Of a stretch of 64,000 nt of DNA, positions 14,301 through 24,269 are shown in pieces. A program made the position numbers and the translations under genes. The DNA comes from Strongylocentrotus purpuratus (lineage: Eukaryota > Echinodermata > Echinoidea > Camarodonta > Strongylocentrotidae), in contig NW_022145525.1 in assembly GCF_000002235.5 (NCBI RefSeq), forward strand, positions 432,029 through 496,028, read 5' to 3'. Under the pieces are notes generated by a model that saw only the letters and a program-made list of their open reading frames with translations, did no database searches and had not been told where the DNA came from. The stretch's first letter is position 1, and every line of letters begins with the position of its first letter.

Positions 14301-17300
14301 GTTAGAATTATATAGAAGAGTTTTTATTCTGACCTGGAATGACGTCATCATTCACAGTGACGTCATCAATAGCGATATCACTAGCTGCAGATGCTCCACA
14401 TGTTGCTTCGAAAACGATCTGTCGGTTATGAAACAATTTCGAAGACGCTAGAACTTAATTCACATGAATACATCCCTTCTTTCACCAAACCCTTTTTTTA
14501 TTTTTGTTTCATAATGTTGCTAAGAGCATGTGATTCATGAGGGACTTTAGTCAATATATATTTAGAAAATGAGGGAAATTGATATTAATTATGTATCGTC
14601 TCCTGAGTGCCAGAAAGACGCTTATTAAGTTGTTGTTTGTTTTCATGATTCCATTCCAAGCAGGATTATACACTTCGTTATCATTGCGTTTAGAACTTAG
14701 AATTTAAATAATTCAAGCAAAATCATTCAGTCAAATCGAAAGATTAAAACTAGCTTCTTCTTTTTAGTGTCGAGTATACCTATTCCTAAAACAAAACAGA
14801 AACGGACCATAAAGCTAAAGGGTAATTTGTGGCAATAATGCATTTCACTATATTGTTTCACATTATTTAAAAAAATTAGGGTGAGAGGGGGACCCCCCCC
14901 CCCTCCACTCTCACATCCAACCCGTTTGTCTAGATAGACTACTAATGTAACATACTCCCACTTCCCTTCATTCTAAATTTCCATTGGGTAGCATGACGAA
15001 TCTTATAAAGCCCCGCACTGATCACTTTTCTCATAGTATGTCTTTCAAAGCGAAACCACAACTTTTTCTTTCAAATGCGAAACCACAACCCAAACTTGCA
15101 ATTAAGCAAATACGATAATCCAATGATTTGCGTCTACCACTCTACCCACACTGAAATGAACATGTTCAAACGATCAGGGGTTTCCCCCATTCAAAAGGGA
15201 TACACTCGAATACTTTCACCTCTGGACTTTTCACTCTCGCTCCTTTTTCATAACTCTGAAGGTATTAAGTTAAAATGATAGCATTACAACCAAAAGAAAA
15301 ATCAAGCGACGTACATGAAAATCTGTTGATGGTCTAGGAATCGTCACATTTTTCTTCACCCATTCGGTGCCGAGTACACCAGGGACTTCTAGTATTTGTT
15401 GCATTGTAGTGGTGGTGTTCGTAGTCGCTGTGGATGTATCCGTGGTTGCATTCATAAGAAAACAACGAAGGTTCCCCATCTCCTGGCCATTCTTATGAAC
15501 CCAGAAGGTGACCTTCACACCGTTGGTCCCCTCATCATCATCATCACCACTGCTACCATTGAAGCGAGGAGATATGAGGCGGGCAGTTGAACCAAACGTT
15601 GCACCCGTTGCTTCCAGGTACATATAATGTCCGAAACCTGCGGTATCAGTAGTATAAGGAGAAATTAACAAGTCTCTTCTGATTTGCTTTATTTTTTTCA
15701 GCACCTAAAACTAAAAACTGAACAAAAGATCAATAATATTAGGGACCTCATAGTGGTAAAGACTTTCTCATGCTATCCACTATATCTTAGTTGCAGAGCA
15801 AAAATATTATTTATACAAATATTAAAAAGTAACAAGACGGAGTTACGCAAGTAAGAATTGGAGCACCAGGAACGCAATCAAGTACATGTAACTCGGGTAT
15901 CAATCCTCCGATCCACTCCAGCCGCCAATAAAGACAACAATTAAATTGCGTATAGTATTTAGTACCCTAACCCTAACCCTAACCACAGGATTGTTTAATA
16001 GCAATTATAACATTTAGAAAGTAAGGAAGAAGTACATAAGCAAAAAGGACTACAGGATAATACACAATGTATTTATAATTACATCATGTACTGTATGCTT
16101 TCAAAAACAGGAGTGTAACCCTCCCCCTGTGAACTCTTTGTAAATGTAACGGACATGACAGAGAAAGGACAAGGGACATTTTGCACTTCTGAATAGTTTG
16201 TAATTATTTAAGGTTCAATGAGTCTTAAAGGGAGTACTAGATTGTTATAATCCGATTATAAATATAAATACCTGTTGTAAAACTTTAAGATTACACTTAT
16301 CGTTGTCAGAGCTAAAGAAAGACAAGTAGCGTAGCAGACATGACGCATTTGTCCAATCTTTAAAGGTAAAGACCAGTTTTGGAAACGCCCCCCTCTCAAA
16401 AAATGAAATGTAAGCTCATGTTACCAATAATGTGAAATAATATGTTTTGACTAATACGTGATGATAAAAATGTTGCCGGTAAACGGCCCACTTATTAAAA
16501 TATATTTGGTGATCCAGCCTGGATGGATATCGCGAATGCACTTCAACATTGAACATTTGGGCATATATTCTGTTTTTTGCGAATTTTGGTTGAAATATTG
16601 CAATCTTAACCTCTGAAGGCAATATTTAAACAATATTGAATGGATATTTTGCACCCAAAACCCTTGAACCGCAATTTTACCACAACCGGTCTTTATCTTT
16701 AAAGACCTCTACATCAGTTCTTTGCGTTAAAATTAGCTTTGGTTTCATTTATCACAATCAGAGGCGGCCCTCTTGGGGGGGGGGCAGGGGGGGGGGCACA
16801 GTGCCCTCCCACTTTTTCAAGTAACCAAAAAGTGCCCCTTTTTACATAGGAAAAATGCCCCTTTAAACTTTTAAGAAGTGCCCCTTTTTACATAGGAATA
16901 GTGCCCCTTTTACTTTGACAAGTGCCCCTATTAATTTGTAAAAGTGCCCCTCCCCCTTTTCAACTTTGATAAGTGCCCCTTTTATTTGGACACATGCCCC
17001 TTTTCCTTCGAAAAGTTCCCATTTTTCCTTTGGAATAAGTGTCCATTTTCCATTCTCATAAGTGCCCTTTTTAATCTCTAGTAAGTGTCCCTAGTTTGGT
17101 ACAAGAAGTGCCTCTTTTCACTTTTGATAAGTGCCTCCTTCACCTCTGATAATTGTCCTATTTAAATCTGAGAGGTACGTGCCTCTTTTACTTTGACAAG
17201 TGCCCCTTTTCCTTTGTAAGAAGCGTCCCTTCCCCTTTTAATAACATCCCCATTTTTAACTCGGATAAGCGCACCATATATTTTCACATGTGCCCTTTTT

Positions 17301-18782
17301 CCTTTCTAATAAGTGCCCCCTTTTCTAATGATAAGTTCCCCATTAAAAAGAGCCCCTTCTCCTTCTCATAAGTGCCCTTTCTCTGGTAAATGACCCTACG
17401 AGAAGTTAATCCTTTTCACTTCAGATAGGTGCCCCCTTCACCTCCGATAAATGCCCCTTTAAAATCTGATCGGTGCCCATTTTCTATTAACTAATGCACG
17501 TTTTCCTTTATTACAAGTGCCCCTTTTTTATTCACATAAGTGTCCCTATAATCTGGTCATTGCCTCTTTTCAGATGCGAAAAGTGCCTCTTTTCACCTCT
17601 GATAATTTCCCTTTCAACAATATATAATAATATCTTATAAATGCCCCTATCAAAATCTGATGGGGGCCCCTTTTCCGTCGACAAATGCCCATTTCCTATT
17701 CTCATGACTGACTTTGTTCATCCCTGGTGAGTGCCTCTTTGTGAGGGTGTAAGAAGTGCCCCATTTTGACCTCTGATAATTACTCTTTGTACTTTGGCAG
17801 ATGCTCCTTTTCTTTCCTGATAAGTGTCCCCTTTTCCTCTCATCGTTAAATGCGCCCTAGCTAATTTCAAGCGACTAAGAGCACTTTTCCCCAAAGCTCG
17901 CTCGCTACGCTCGCACGCATCTATAGATGATTTACTTATGTTAGTTATCAAAGGTCTTTTCAGTCTTCCGTTATGAGGATGTGCTTATATAACCCCATTA
18001 GGATTGGGGTTTTTCCTCTTTATAAGATAAAATTTTTCGCACTTCGACCTCACACATCTTAACATTTTTCCTCGCTCGCTTCGCTCGCTCGCAAACAATC
18101 TTTTTAGACAATCGAACCCAACCGCAAAGCACGATGCTTTATCTTGTATGATGTATAAAGTGAAACAAATATTGAAATCATCCCTTGTAATTGTAATCAC
18201 AATGTAGGGGTATATACCAATGTCTAACAAATTGTATATTTTCGCTTTGAAATTTCCTTTTGAAGGTGCCCTTTTTTCCCAGAAAGAGCCCTTTTTTCTT
18301 GATGCCCCCCCCCCCACTAAGGAAGTAGCTCGGCCGCCCCTGATCACAATTTACTACCAACTTATGACTTGAAATAATGAGACCTAAATATATTTTGGAA
18401 AAAATAGCCGCTCAATTTTGGGATTCTTTTTTTTTCTCGAAAAATACAATTCTTTAATGCAGTTTCAGTCCTATTAATATTATATACCAAGCCAATTAAA
18501 GTGTGTTTTCAGCTCCAATGTTCAATTCTAATTTGTCATGGTAACACAAATATTTATGGGGTTATAGAACAAAATAGTATTTTGCGCAAGTGAACAATTT
18601 CCGTGGAATTGCCCATACATTGGGAACTGACTTCAATTCTCCTGATTAGCAGTCTGTCTCTTGTGTACTATGACATACTACATTTTACTATCGTCTTTCA
18701 CACTATCCATTACGGGCACACACAACAAACTCTGAGCCCCGACCCCCCCCCCCCCCCCCCCCCCCCTCCCCCCCCTCCTCTA

Positions 18783-18822
<40 letters not shown>

Positions 18823-21800
18823 TTTCTTCGGGACACCAATAAACAAAGGAGGACAGTGGTAATTCATCCCCACAGATCTACGACTACCACGGTGTGCGTT
18901 TCCAAGACTATACTCCCTTTCACGAGAGGAGGTAGGGAGTGTTTGTCTGGTTTTCGAATGACATGATGGAGTGGAATTGTTTTAGCAGATCGATTTAGTG
19001 GGTGTGTACCTGAGGTATGGTCGCCACGAGGTCCGGTTCCTTCAGTTGGAGTCAAACCACTATGATGAAGAAACTCCAGATCATCTCTTGTATCTTGGGT
19101 GAAACCGCACAACGCAGGTTCATCGAAATCGCATTGGAAATTCCCTGTGATAGAACATACGAGACAACCATTTAAAGGGGATATCTATAAATATATTTCC
19201 CTTATATGGAATCGGGAGTGTCGTGGGAGAGTGGTTCATTCACTTGACTCTTAGTCCAAGGATTAAGGGATCGAATATCAGGCCGTAGGCTTCCCTTGAT
19301 AAAAACGAAATCATTATTATTATTATTTGTATTATTAATAATAATAATAATAACAATAACATTAATAATAATAAAAACGTTACTTATAAAGCGCTTACCA
19401 CCGAAGCCTCTAAACGCTAATAACATTATTATCACTTATATCATTATTATTATTTTCATAATTATTATTATTACATCTGGGAGGGGGCAACCATCATTCC
19501 ATATTAGAATACGACACATATGATTGATATAGATTATTTTAGTTATTATGCTTGATGGATGAACTTGAATTATGTTATGTTATTTTACCGTTACTTCTTA
19601 AATCTATTTATATGTAACACCAGTGGATGTGGAGAACCTCATGACAGGATGGAAATTCTTTTAGGTAATCCTCAGGCGTCCACTGGTGGCTTTTTCACTG
19701 TCTTGCAACTCTTAATGTTATATGCTCTGTGTTGTCATTTCTATTTTGTTTATACATGTACCTGGAAATCAAATAAATTTCAAATTTCAAATTTCAAATA
19801 GATCTATATTCAAATAAAGCAAACGAACACAGTTTCGTCAGTGGGCTCAGTTCAGTTCAGTTCATTTTATTCAAAACCACACAAAGCATGATATAATCTG
19901 TTACATAAGAAAGATGCTATAGTAATAGTATATCATTCAACATTATTATTCTAACTTGATTACATCATAAACTGAATGGTTTTTAGGACCCTTTAGAAGC
20001 TAGGCTTATGAGCGGGGCGGGCCCTATAGTCAACAAAATACATACATTTACGGTAAAAAGAATGTTACGTATGATTTAATGATTATACAATGGATGGAAA
20101 TACTAAGCTGATTTATTATGGTTCTAGGAAAATTACCCCCGGGAAACTACCACCCAAGGACAATTACCCCCCGCCCCCCCCCCCCCCCCCCCCCCCCCAC
20201 CCTGAAAAAAAAATATTTGTGTTACCACGACAAAATCTTGAGCGCTAGGGGGGGGGGGTGCGATTTTTTCAAATTTTCGAGGGCCCCACTAAAAAAAATA
20301 GTGCTCAATCACTATCTCCACCCCCCCCCCCCCCCGCATACAGTACTTTAAATCGTGTCTAGTGTGTTGATTACAAAGTAATTTTTTACCAGTTTAAAAA
20401 TGTCTTCTCCTTTTTTATTCTTAAATGTTCCCATACGTGGGGACATAGTACTTGGCGAGTGCCAGAGTCATGAAAAAAATATAGTCTGTGAAGACTGTGG
20501 GATTTGGGAGAAACTTTTCATTTCTTAGGAAGGTACCGTGACTAACAAAAAGTTGAAATAACGCTGCTCCAGAGACATGTATTTCTATGCATTTTGAGAA
20601 GCGATATAGACAATTACCTAAAACTTACATCCTTCGTGGAAATCAGCAAACGCACTGGCGTTGCAAAAAAAATGTAATTAAAGGGAAATGTGAAGTGATG
20701 AGGAAGACAACGTGCTATTAGTATTTGAATGAATATGGGTTCATGCAGGGGATCTTATGGGCTCGTAGCCATCTCTCAATTTGTCAGATCGTCTTTTGCT
20801 ATTGAATCATGATTGTCCAGGGGGTAATCGTCCTCGGAGGTAATTGTTCTCGGGGGGTAATTGTCCTCGGGGGTGATTGTCCTAGGGGGTTAATTATCCA
20901 CGGGGAATTTCCCTCGGGGTAGTTGTCCTCGGGGGTTATTGTGCTCGGGGGTTATTGTCCTCGGGGGGTAATTCTCCGGGGGTAATTTTCCGGGGGGTAT
21001 TGTCCTTTGGGGGTAGTTTTCCGGGGTCGATTTTACGGGGGGGGGGGTGATTGCCCAGGGGTAATTGTCCTGATACGCGGCTATACATTGTATTACATTC
21101 CGTGGCAAGCTCTAATATTTACTTCGATCGATGTAACGAAAGCGATGTCAAGATATCACTGATATAAAAACATATTTAGCAGCTTTCTGCTTCATCAGGG
21201 GGAGCGGCGTATTTAAGGAGACAGGGGGAATGTGCTCCGGGTCGGCACTTGAAGGGACGACAAAAAAAAAACCCTGCAAAAGATTATCGTTGCATGCTCC
21301 TCATTGAGAGTGATACTGCAGTATAATATAATGACATCTGGGATGGTACAGTATATGTGAAAGAAAACTGTTTCTGTTTCTTTGCTAAATTATTTCACTA
21401 CATTTCTCATAAGAGTTGAGCCCCACTTGAAGAATACTAAAAAGAAGAAATAAATAGAAAGCCGCTGCAGTCACAGGCGTATACAGAGTTGGAGGGGATT
21501 GGGGGCAGCCTCCCCCAAAGATTGGTAAAGTTCCAATTTTCAAGCAACCATGAACCATCAGCTCATATTCCAGCAGTGTACAGTGAAGTAGACCAGTTCA
21601 GGCGGGGGCTTGGGGCGCTCGCAGTTTCAATGCTTGCCGCCCCCACCCCAGCCCCCCCCCCCCCCCCCCCCCCATCCGGGCGCCGAAATACCTCGATATG
21701 CCACCATCAGAGGCATGTCAATAGCCAAATAAAGACGAACAAATGCGTAGAAACATAAAGGACGGGGTTTTTACCTTTGATTTCTTAGGGTGGATATCAT

Positions 21801-24269
21801 AAAATAGAGTGTTATTATTTGTTGCTTTACTTAAAATAAAATAATATTTTAAAAGAATTGTATAATTTTCTTTTACAACAATGATTGGCTGATTTGTACA
21901 GTTCATTTTGCACGTCAACATAATAAAATTGTAATGACTTGAAGAAGCATACGGAAATCATCATTACTTACATAAACTTTTGGAATACTTTATGTTCCTT
22001 CTTGTACTTCAATGATATTTTCATGAATAATGGTACCATCTTTTAAATTAAATATTGATCAACAATGTCACACTGTCTGGTAATTATTCAACACGCAATT
22101 AGGAGATAAAGTCGATGCAGTGCAAATGTTGATCGTGTAATTAATACAGAAGCGGTTAGTTTACACATATTTATTTCAAATGATTTAAAATGATTTATTT
22201 CTCATGCAAAACACAATACAAGAATAATTATATCACAACAAATATGCAATGAAACGACAAATATAATGGAAAAAGCACGAGAAAAGAGGAACTAACTTGA
22301 AGCAGAGCTTGTTGGCGTGTTAGTTCCTCAGATGCTGTTTTACGATAAAACATGAACAAAGTATGCTTAGAAATCAATAAATAGACAAATATGTAGCTAA
22401 GAAATTGTAAATTTGGGGGGGGTGAATAAAAAAAATTAAGAGGGGAAAAATAAAGAAAAATAGTTAAAGACAAAAGAAAGAAAGAAAGATACAAAAAAGG
22501 GAAAATGAATGATTGCAAAAGCTCTAGAAAAGGGAAATTAGATCCGTAGAATGAGGGAGAAAGAGATTGAGTCGAGAGTCAAACAAACCGAGATTCGATC
22601 ATGTATATGTGTTTATAAGTTTAATCATATGTTATTTATTCTGCTATCGTTGTAATATTCTGAAAATGCAAGGTTTAGAATCTCCTCTGTTCTATATATA
22701 TATCGTTGCAAAATTCACTTTCTTTGTGTCTTTTACTATTTTTGGCTGTAAATTTCTACATCAGTTTCCTTCCAACAAAATGTGAAGTCTATCGACAAGA
22801 GACCTCGCTTATACTACCAGTGAGCCTATAACAATTAACCCTTATCATCGGAAATTTAAAATTCTGAGGACTTTGGGGAGGGGGCGTGTTGGAATTACCC
22901 TCCCTCCTCCAAATTAAAAATGGTGTAACTGACCACAACATCCCCCCCCCCAAAAAAAAGGTAATAATAATAATAATAACAATAATTAAAAGAAAAATGG
23001 CAGGTCTGATTATAAGAATCACATTCGAGGAAAGAAAATAATTTTCCCAAAATCAAACGGAACTCGCACTAGAAGTAAAAACGTGATGAAATGTAAATAA
23101 TGGAGTCACGATATAATAACATCCTCAACATATTTAGAAGAGAGTCTAGGAGTTGTTTTGCTTTTGGACACTATTATGAAGTAACCTTGTGGCGGGGTTG
23201 ATCTAACTCTAAGCAAATGTGAGCTATATACTGCGTAACATCGATGTTAAACGTTTACCTCTGATCGAGATCTTTACCATGTTTACGCAGAACATAGTCT
23301 CATTTTTTTTCTTCAGAATAAATGACAAAATAATATCATCTAGCAGTGAGATGATAATTTTGACGAATGCTTTTACTAACTATAGGTCCATGCATGAACC
23401 CTAGGTATTCTTTAGTACATTGCGCATACGTACGTGCCCTCTAACCCGGCCTAACCACTTACCTCGAGCTAAACCAGAACCCAATAGTACCCTAATCAAA
23501 AACATATACATGCGACCACAAAAAGTGATCACCGCGTTCATCGTTTGGTTTCGGCACGGGTTGCTGTCACTAATAATTGTGATCATATACTTCCATAACA
23601 ATACCATGCATGTAGTCATCGGGTCATCATTCAAATCAAATGATTTTAATTCTCATGCAAATCATAATACAAGAATAATTTTTTCACAACAAAAAAAAAT
23701 GCAATGAAACGACAAATATAATGGCAAAAGCACGAGAAAAGAGGAACTAACTTGAAGCAGAGCTTAGAGGCCGCCTAATACTACCGCTCACGATGGTGCG
23801 GTATCCTGCGTTCTAAATTACCTCTCTAATTTATTGAAAAATATTTACTATATATTTCTCATCTTCTCTGTATGCTTCCTGGAGTTAGTTTATCGTATGA
23901 TATAATTGTACACGATTTTCTATTCAATTACTTTTGTAAACATTTTATTCATTGTATTTGTTATTGTTCGAATTTGAATTATTATCTTTTTGAACGCAGA
24001 AATAAAATCAATCAAACAAAACAAACAAGTTGACCAGAGGCGTTTAAAGGTTACACATATGGTCCATGGTTACTTCAATACAATGTACATCTATACTAGG
24101 TATCATTCTTATAACCAGAACTCTCAATCATAATTCAACTATATGGTAATGATTAATTTAACTTGGTAAAAATTAGTCAAACGATAAAGTACTGAAATAA
24201 TAAGCTCACCTGAGCAGATAGGGCTCCAGTTAATAGAGAGAAAAATGATAAGAAAAACATGACTTCCAT
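632..24269 (-). CDS. Multi-MAM-domain secreted or surface protein (partial gene, runs off left edge)
   Basis: Multi-exon minus-strand gene. Translated exons give repeated MAM domains, an adhesive extracellular module of about 170 residues. Each shows the family order: a first exon with Cys-x-Phe-Glu and a DHT motif, a middle exon with ARL-SP and an FWYHM-like core, and a last exon with I-FE and IAIDDV. Exons, in coding order: 24269-24210 (signal peptide), 19144-19010, 15637-15315 and 14418-14334 (MAM1); 14016-13855, 12161-11851 and 9631-9548 (MAM2); 6922-6764 and 1787-1697 (MAM3, middle exon not found); 874-632 (MAM4 start). Domain boundaries mostly use phase 1 introns and the internal ones phase 0 or 1, as is usual for MAM modules. 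More exons must lie left of base 1. Candidate relatives are MAM/LDL-receptor-A mosaics and other MAM mosaic proteins; no LDL-A, protease or phosphatase domain is visible here, so the exact family is open. Phase does not match at the joins 24210/19144 and 9548/6922, so short exons may be missed. Confidence 0.8.
913..1144. mobile_element. MITE, TTA-flanked family, short copy
   Basis: The left end GAGTGCGTTTATGCTC pairs with the right end GAGCAAAAACGTACCC, followed by TTA. The interior matches the copy at 7870-8259 (TTTTGAAGGCAGAATGAG, AAACGCTCATCGTAAACGCT and others). Size and TTA flank suggest a PIF/Harbinger-like non-autonomous element. Confidence 0.65.
1697..1787 (-). CDS. MAM3 last exon
   Basis: Reads VVFEGVLGLYYRTDIAIDDVQYFPNSPCPM, the MAM C-terminal signature. 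Acceptor CGAATAG, donor ATGT|GTAAGT, phase 0 to 1. A hAT-like element (1892-2536) lies about 100 bases upstream on the coding strand, just outside the exon. Confidence 0.75.
1892..2536. mobile_element. hAT-like non-autonomous element with poly-G cores
   Basis: Ends CAGTGGCGTACGCAGG and CCTGCGTACGCGCCTG are inverted repeats, flanked by 8-bp target duplications GACTACAC (1884-1891) and GACTACAT (2537-2544). This is the hAT pattern. Inside, a module of about 110 bp (AGTCGCTCAGTG, a G run, TAAGCGGACA or similar, a T run, AGTCCAAAAAAAATCGC) is repeated about three times. The G runs reach more than 30 bases. No transposase. Proline/glycine reading frames across the homopolymers are not genes. Confidence 0.85.
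2545..3686. other. Intron sequence without recognised feature
   Basis: AT-rich intron between MAM3 exons. A short C-run lies near 2936-2960. No exon with a MAM core was recognised on the minus strand, although the missing MAM3 middle exon should lie between 1787 and 6764. Confidence 0.5.
3687..4330. mobile_element. Tc1/mariner-like long-inverted-repeat element, copy 1
   Basis: Arms of about 210 bp begin CAGTGTGAGTCAAAA and end TTTTGTCTCACACGG, with TA on both sides. The arms contain GTTTACACCTAAAAAATTGC and a GAGAGTGCAAAAATCGACTT stretch in opposite orientations. It has no transposase and belongs to the same family as 53309-54363. Confidence 0.8.
4331..5764. other. Intron sequence without recognised feature
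   Basis: Low-complexity AT-rich DNA inside the MAM gene. No convincing exon, RNA gene or repeat was seen on either strand. Confidence 0.45.
5765..6507. mobile_element. Foldback element with GC-rich inner palindromes
   Basis: Terminal inverted repeats of about 20 bp (TAATACCCCATTCACAGTGG at left; CCACTGTGAATGGGGTATTA at right). The interior holds several copies of an AACACCGCGACAGCAGCGGG motif that are themselves palindromic with GTCCCGCTGCTGTCGCGGTG, mainly at 6285-6480. The flanks suggest a TA or TAA target duplication. No transposase. Confidence 0.75.
6764..6922 (-). CDS. MAM3 first exon
   Basis: Reads AIEPSVDCDFGEAEICYYTHDPTANFNWEW...TGPAQDHTRGDELG. This is a MAM start with the GP-DHT motif. 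Acceptor GACCCAG|TG, donor TTGG|GTAAGA, phase 1 at both ends (159 nt). No middle exon for this domain was recognised between here and 1787. Confidence 0.8.
7250..9398. repeat. 34-bp minisatellite array (interrupted)
   Basis: Unit approximately CTCTTAATCTCGTACATCTC followed by TTGCATTCCTACAA (34 bp), repeated roughly fifty times in 7250-7866 and 8263-9398, with variants (CGTCCATC, CTTCCATC, TACAGCT). It lies in the MAM gene intron between MAM2 and MAM3 and is split by a MITE. The unit is not a multiple of three, so long minus-strand frames rich in MQEM and IKSC are by-products. Confidence 0.9.
7870..8259. mobile_element. MITE inserted in the minisatellite, TTA-flanked
   Basis: Ends GGCTGCGTTCATGCTT and AAGCATGAACGCGCC are inverted, flanked by TTA (7867-7869 and 8260-8262). 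The insertion cuts a 34-bp minisatellite array. A 3-bp TWA target is typical of PIF/Harbinger relatives. A second copy is at 913-1144. Confidence 0.85.
9548..9631 (-). CDS. MAM2 last exon
   Basis: Reads IIFEFTAGNLENIAIDDVSLSRYDVLEN. Acceptor is CCCTTAG with a pyrimidine run; donor AAC|GTGAGT. It ends in phase 0 where the neighbouring domain starts in phase 1, so either a short exon lies between 6922 and 9548 or a base is missing. Confidence 0.75.
9632..11475. other. Intron, no recognised feature
   Basis: Intron between MAM2 middle and last exons. Near 10740-10825 short CCATGGTTAC and CCCAGTAA inverted pieces occur. Nothing coding is seen. Confidence 0.45.
11478..11643. repeat. Foldback palindrome
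   Basis: Arms of about 70 bp: AGTATTAATGACTGCTTT at the left and AAAGCAGTCATTAATACT at the right. The arms also share AAATAGTTGTTTTTATACGC, around a GC-rich centre (GGGCTATTGCCC...). A probable small MITE in the MAM intron. Confidence 0.75.
11851..12161 (-). CDS. MAM2 middle exon
   Basis: Starts after TTTTAACAG with GQYLSVDAYSRFGWG and continues QVARLVSPMLAPV, ACLLFWYHMHGGDGVGQIRVYV, the clearest MAM core in the window. It ends LLKFQ|GTAAAT in phase 0, matching the next exon. Confidence 0.85.
12566..12776 (-). mobile_element. tRNA-derived SINE
   Basis: Minus-strand reading starts AGGCGCGATAGCTTAGTCGG, a tRNA-like A box, and then has GGTTCGAAACC, a consensus B box. The anticodon loop reads as CGT (threonine-like). 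About 140 bp of non-tRNA body follow and it ends in AACCAACCAACC. The tRNA part lacks a matching acceptor stem end and runs into the body, so this is a SINE and not a tRNA gene. Confidence 0.75.
12870..13430. repeat. Degenerate GGGGCAC tandem array (reverse of the 16.8-17.8 kb array)
   Basis: AAAGGGGCAC-type words recur every 20-60 bases, with variants GGGACA and GGGCAA. This is the reverse complement of the GTGCCCCTTTT array in the hAT-like element at 16759-18342, so probably a decayed, inverted copy of its interior. Clear terminal repeats were not found. Confidence 0.55.
13855..14016 (-). CDS. MAM2 first exon
   Basis: Acceptor TTTTTTTCAG. Reads EPAPIEEFNCTFEAAGLCVFSQDGTDQ then NRDHTFSNGT. 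This has the Cys-x-Phe-Glu start and DHT end of a MAM domain. Phase 1 at both ends (162 nt). Confidence 0.8.
14334..14418 (-). CDS. MAM1 last exon
   Basis: Reads IVFEATCGASAASDIAIDDVTV, the C-terminal MAM signature (I-FE-x-G...DIAIDDV). Acceptor CGACAG|AT, donor CCAG|GTCAG. Phase 0 to 1, in register with the exon on either side. Confidence 0.8.
15315..15637 (-). CDS. MAM1 middle exon
   Basis: Begins after ACCGCAG with GFGHYMYLEATG, then STARLISPRF and VKVTFWVHKNG, the conserved MAM core strands. It carries two low-complexity loop insertions, an acidic DDDDE stretch and a Thr-rich stretch. Donor CAT|GTACGT, phase 1 to 0, which joins correctly to 14418-14334. A shorter Asn/Thr-rich loop is usual, so this loop may be a recent expansion. 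Confidence 0.8.
15962..15984. repeat. Short interstitial telomere-like repeat
   Basis: Three TAACCC units in a row (CCCTAACCCTAACCCTAACC). Similar short pieces are at 59682-59698 and, on the other strand, near 48208-48220. Confidence 0.7.
16360..16703. mobile_element. TTAA-type MITE, AGGTAAAGACCAG family, copy 1
   Basis: TTAA followed by AGGTAAAGACCAGTTTTGG at the left, and ACCGGTCTTTATCT plus TTAA at the right. The interior shares GCCGGTAAACGGCC and TATATTTGGTGATCCAG-like stretches with the copy ending at 27625. Confidence 0.75.
16759..18342. mobile_element. hAT-like non-autonomous element carrying a GTGCCCCTTTT array
   Basis: Ends CAGAGGCGGCC and GGCCGCCCCTG are inverted, with perfect 8-bp target duplications ATCACAAT at 16751-16758 and 18343-18350. 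The interior from about 16800 to 17860 is a degenerate tandem array of roughly 20-25 bp units built on AAGTGCCCCTTTT. The right third (18000-18340) reappears alone at 34680-34880 and 41030-41220. No transposase frame is seen. Confidence 0.9.
18743..18822. repeat. Poly-C and (CT)n tract
   Basis: About 30 bases of C followed by CT repeats. Pure simple sequence in a MAM intron. Confidence 0.9.
19010..19144 (-). CDS. MAM1 first exon
   Basis: Reads QCDFDEPALCGFTQDTRDDLEF...GPRGDHTS. This is the start of a MAM domain, with the first Cys pair and the DHT motif. The acceptor is TCACAG|GG and the donor CAG|GTACAC. It is 135 nt, phase 1 at both ends. Confidence 0.8.
19310..19470. repeat. (ATT/AAT)n simple repeat region
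   Basis: Runs of ATTATT and AATAAT on both sides of an AAGCGCTTACC word near 19390. This word is commonly seen next to retroposon tails in this window, so a decayed retroposon end is possible. Confidence 0.6.
19846..20112 (-). mobile_element. Possible LINE 3' end
   Basis: On the minus strand the sequence ends in GAATAAAATGAACTGAACTGAACTG, a polyadenylation-like word followed by a short tandem tail, as in LINE 3' ends. No reverse transcriptase remains. A loosely similar tail is at 46540-46770. Confidence 0.45.
20118..20345. repeat. C/G-run repeat with ATTACCCCC words, copy 1
   Basis: AAATTACCCCC, ACAATTACCCCCC and long C and G runs; related to 20813-21075 and 46775-46995. Probably the interior of a non-autonomous element; ends not resolved. 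Confidence 0.5.
20813..21075. repeat. GGTAATTGTCC tandem repeat, copy 2
   Basis: About a dozen units of roughly 17-20 bp based on GGGGGTAATTGTCCTC, ending GGTAATTGTCCTGATACGC. The same end word (TTGTCCTGATACGC) closes the 46775-46995 copy, so this edge may be an element terminus. Confidence 0.65.
22188..22310. repeat. Dispersed direct repeat, copy 1
   Basis: About 125 bp (AATACAAGAATAATT...CAATGAAACGACAAATATAA...AGAGGAACTAACTTGAAG) repeated with few differences at 23640-23766. Confidence 0.8.
23640..23766. repeat. Dispersed direct repeat, copy 2
   Basis: Second copy of the 22188-22310 sequence, about 1.45 kb downstream. The shared part stops at AAGCAGAGCTT in both. Confidence 0.8.
24210..24269 (-). 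CDS. Probable first coding exon, signal peptide
   Basis: ATG at 24269-24267 opens a 20-residue hydrophobic leader (MEVMFFLSFFSLL...) ending at Ala-Gln, followed by a clean donor, CAG|GTGAGC. This fits the signal peptide exon of the MAM gene downstream on the same strand. It ends in phase 0, while the next recognised exon needs phase 1, so an intervening exon may exist. The reading frame is also open upstream of this ATG, so the start is a choice based on the leader. Confidence 0.55.

Noticed and set aside
17985-18347. 120-residue minus-strand frame
   Set aside because: It lies inside the hAT-like element 16759-18342 and has no recognisable domain or conserved pattern.
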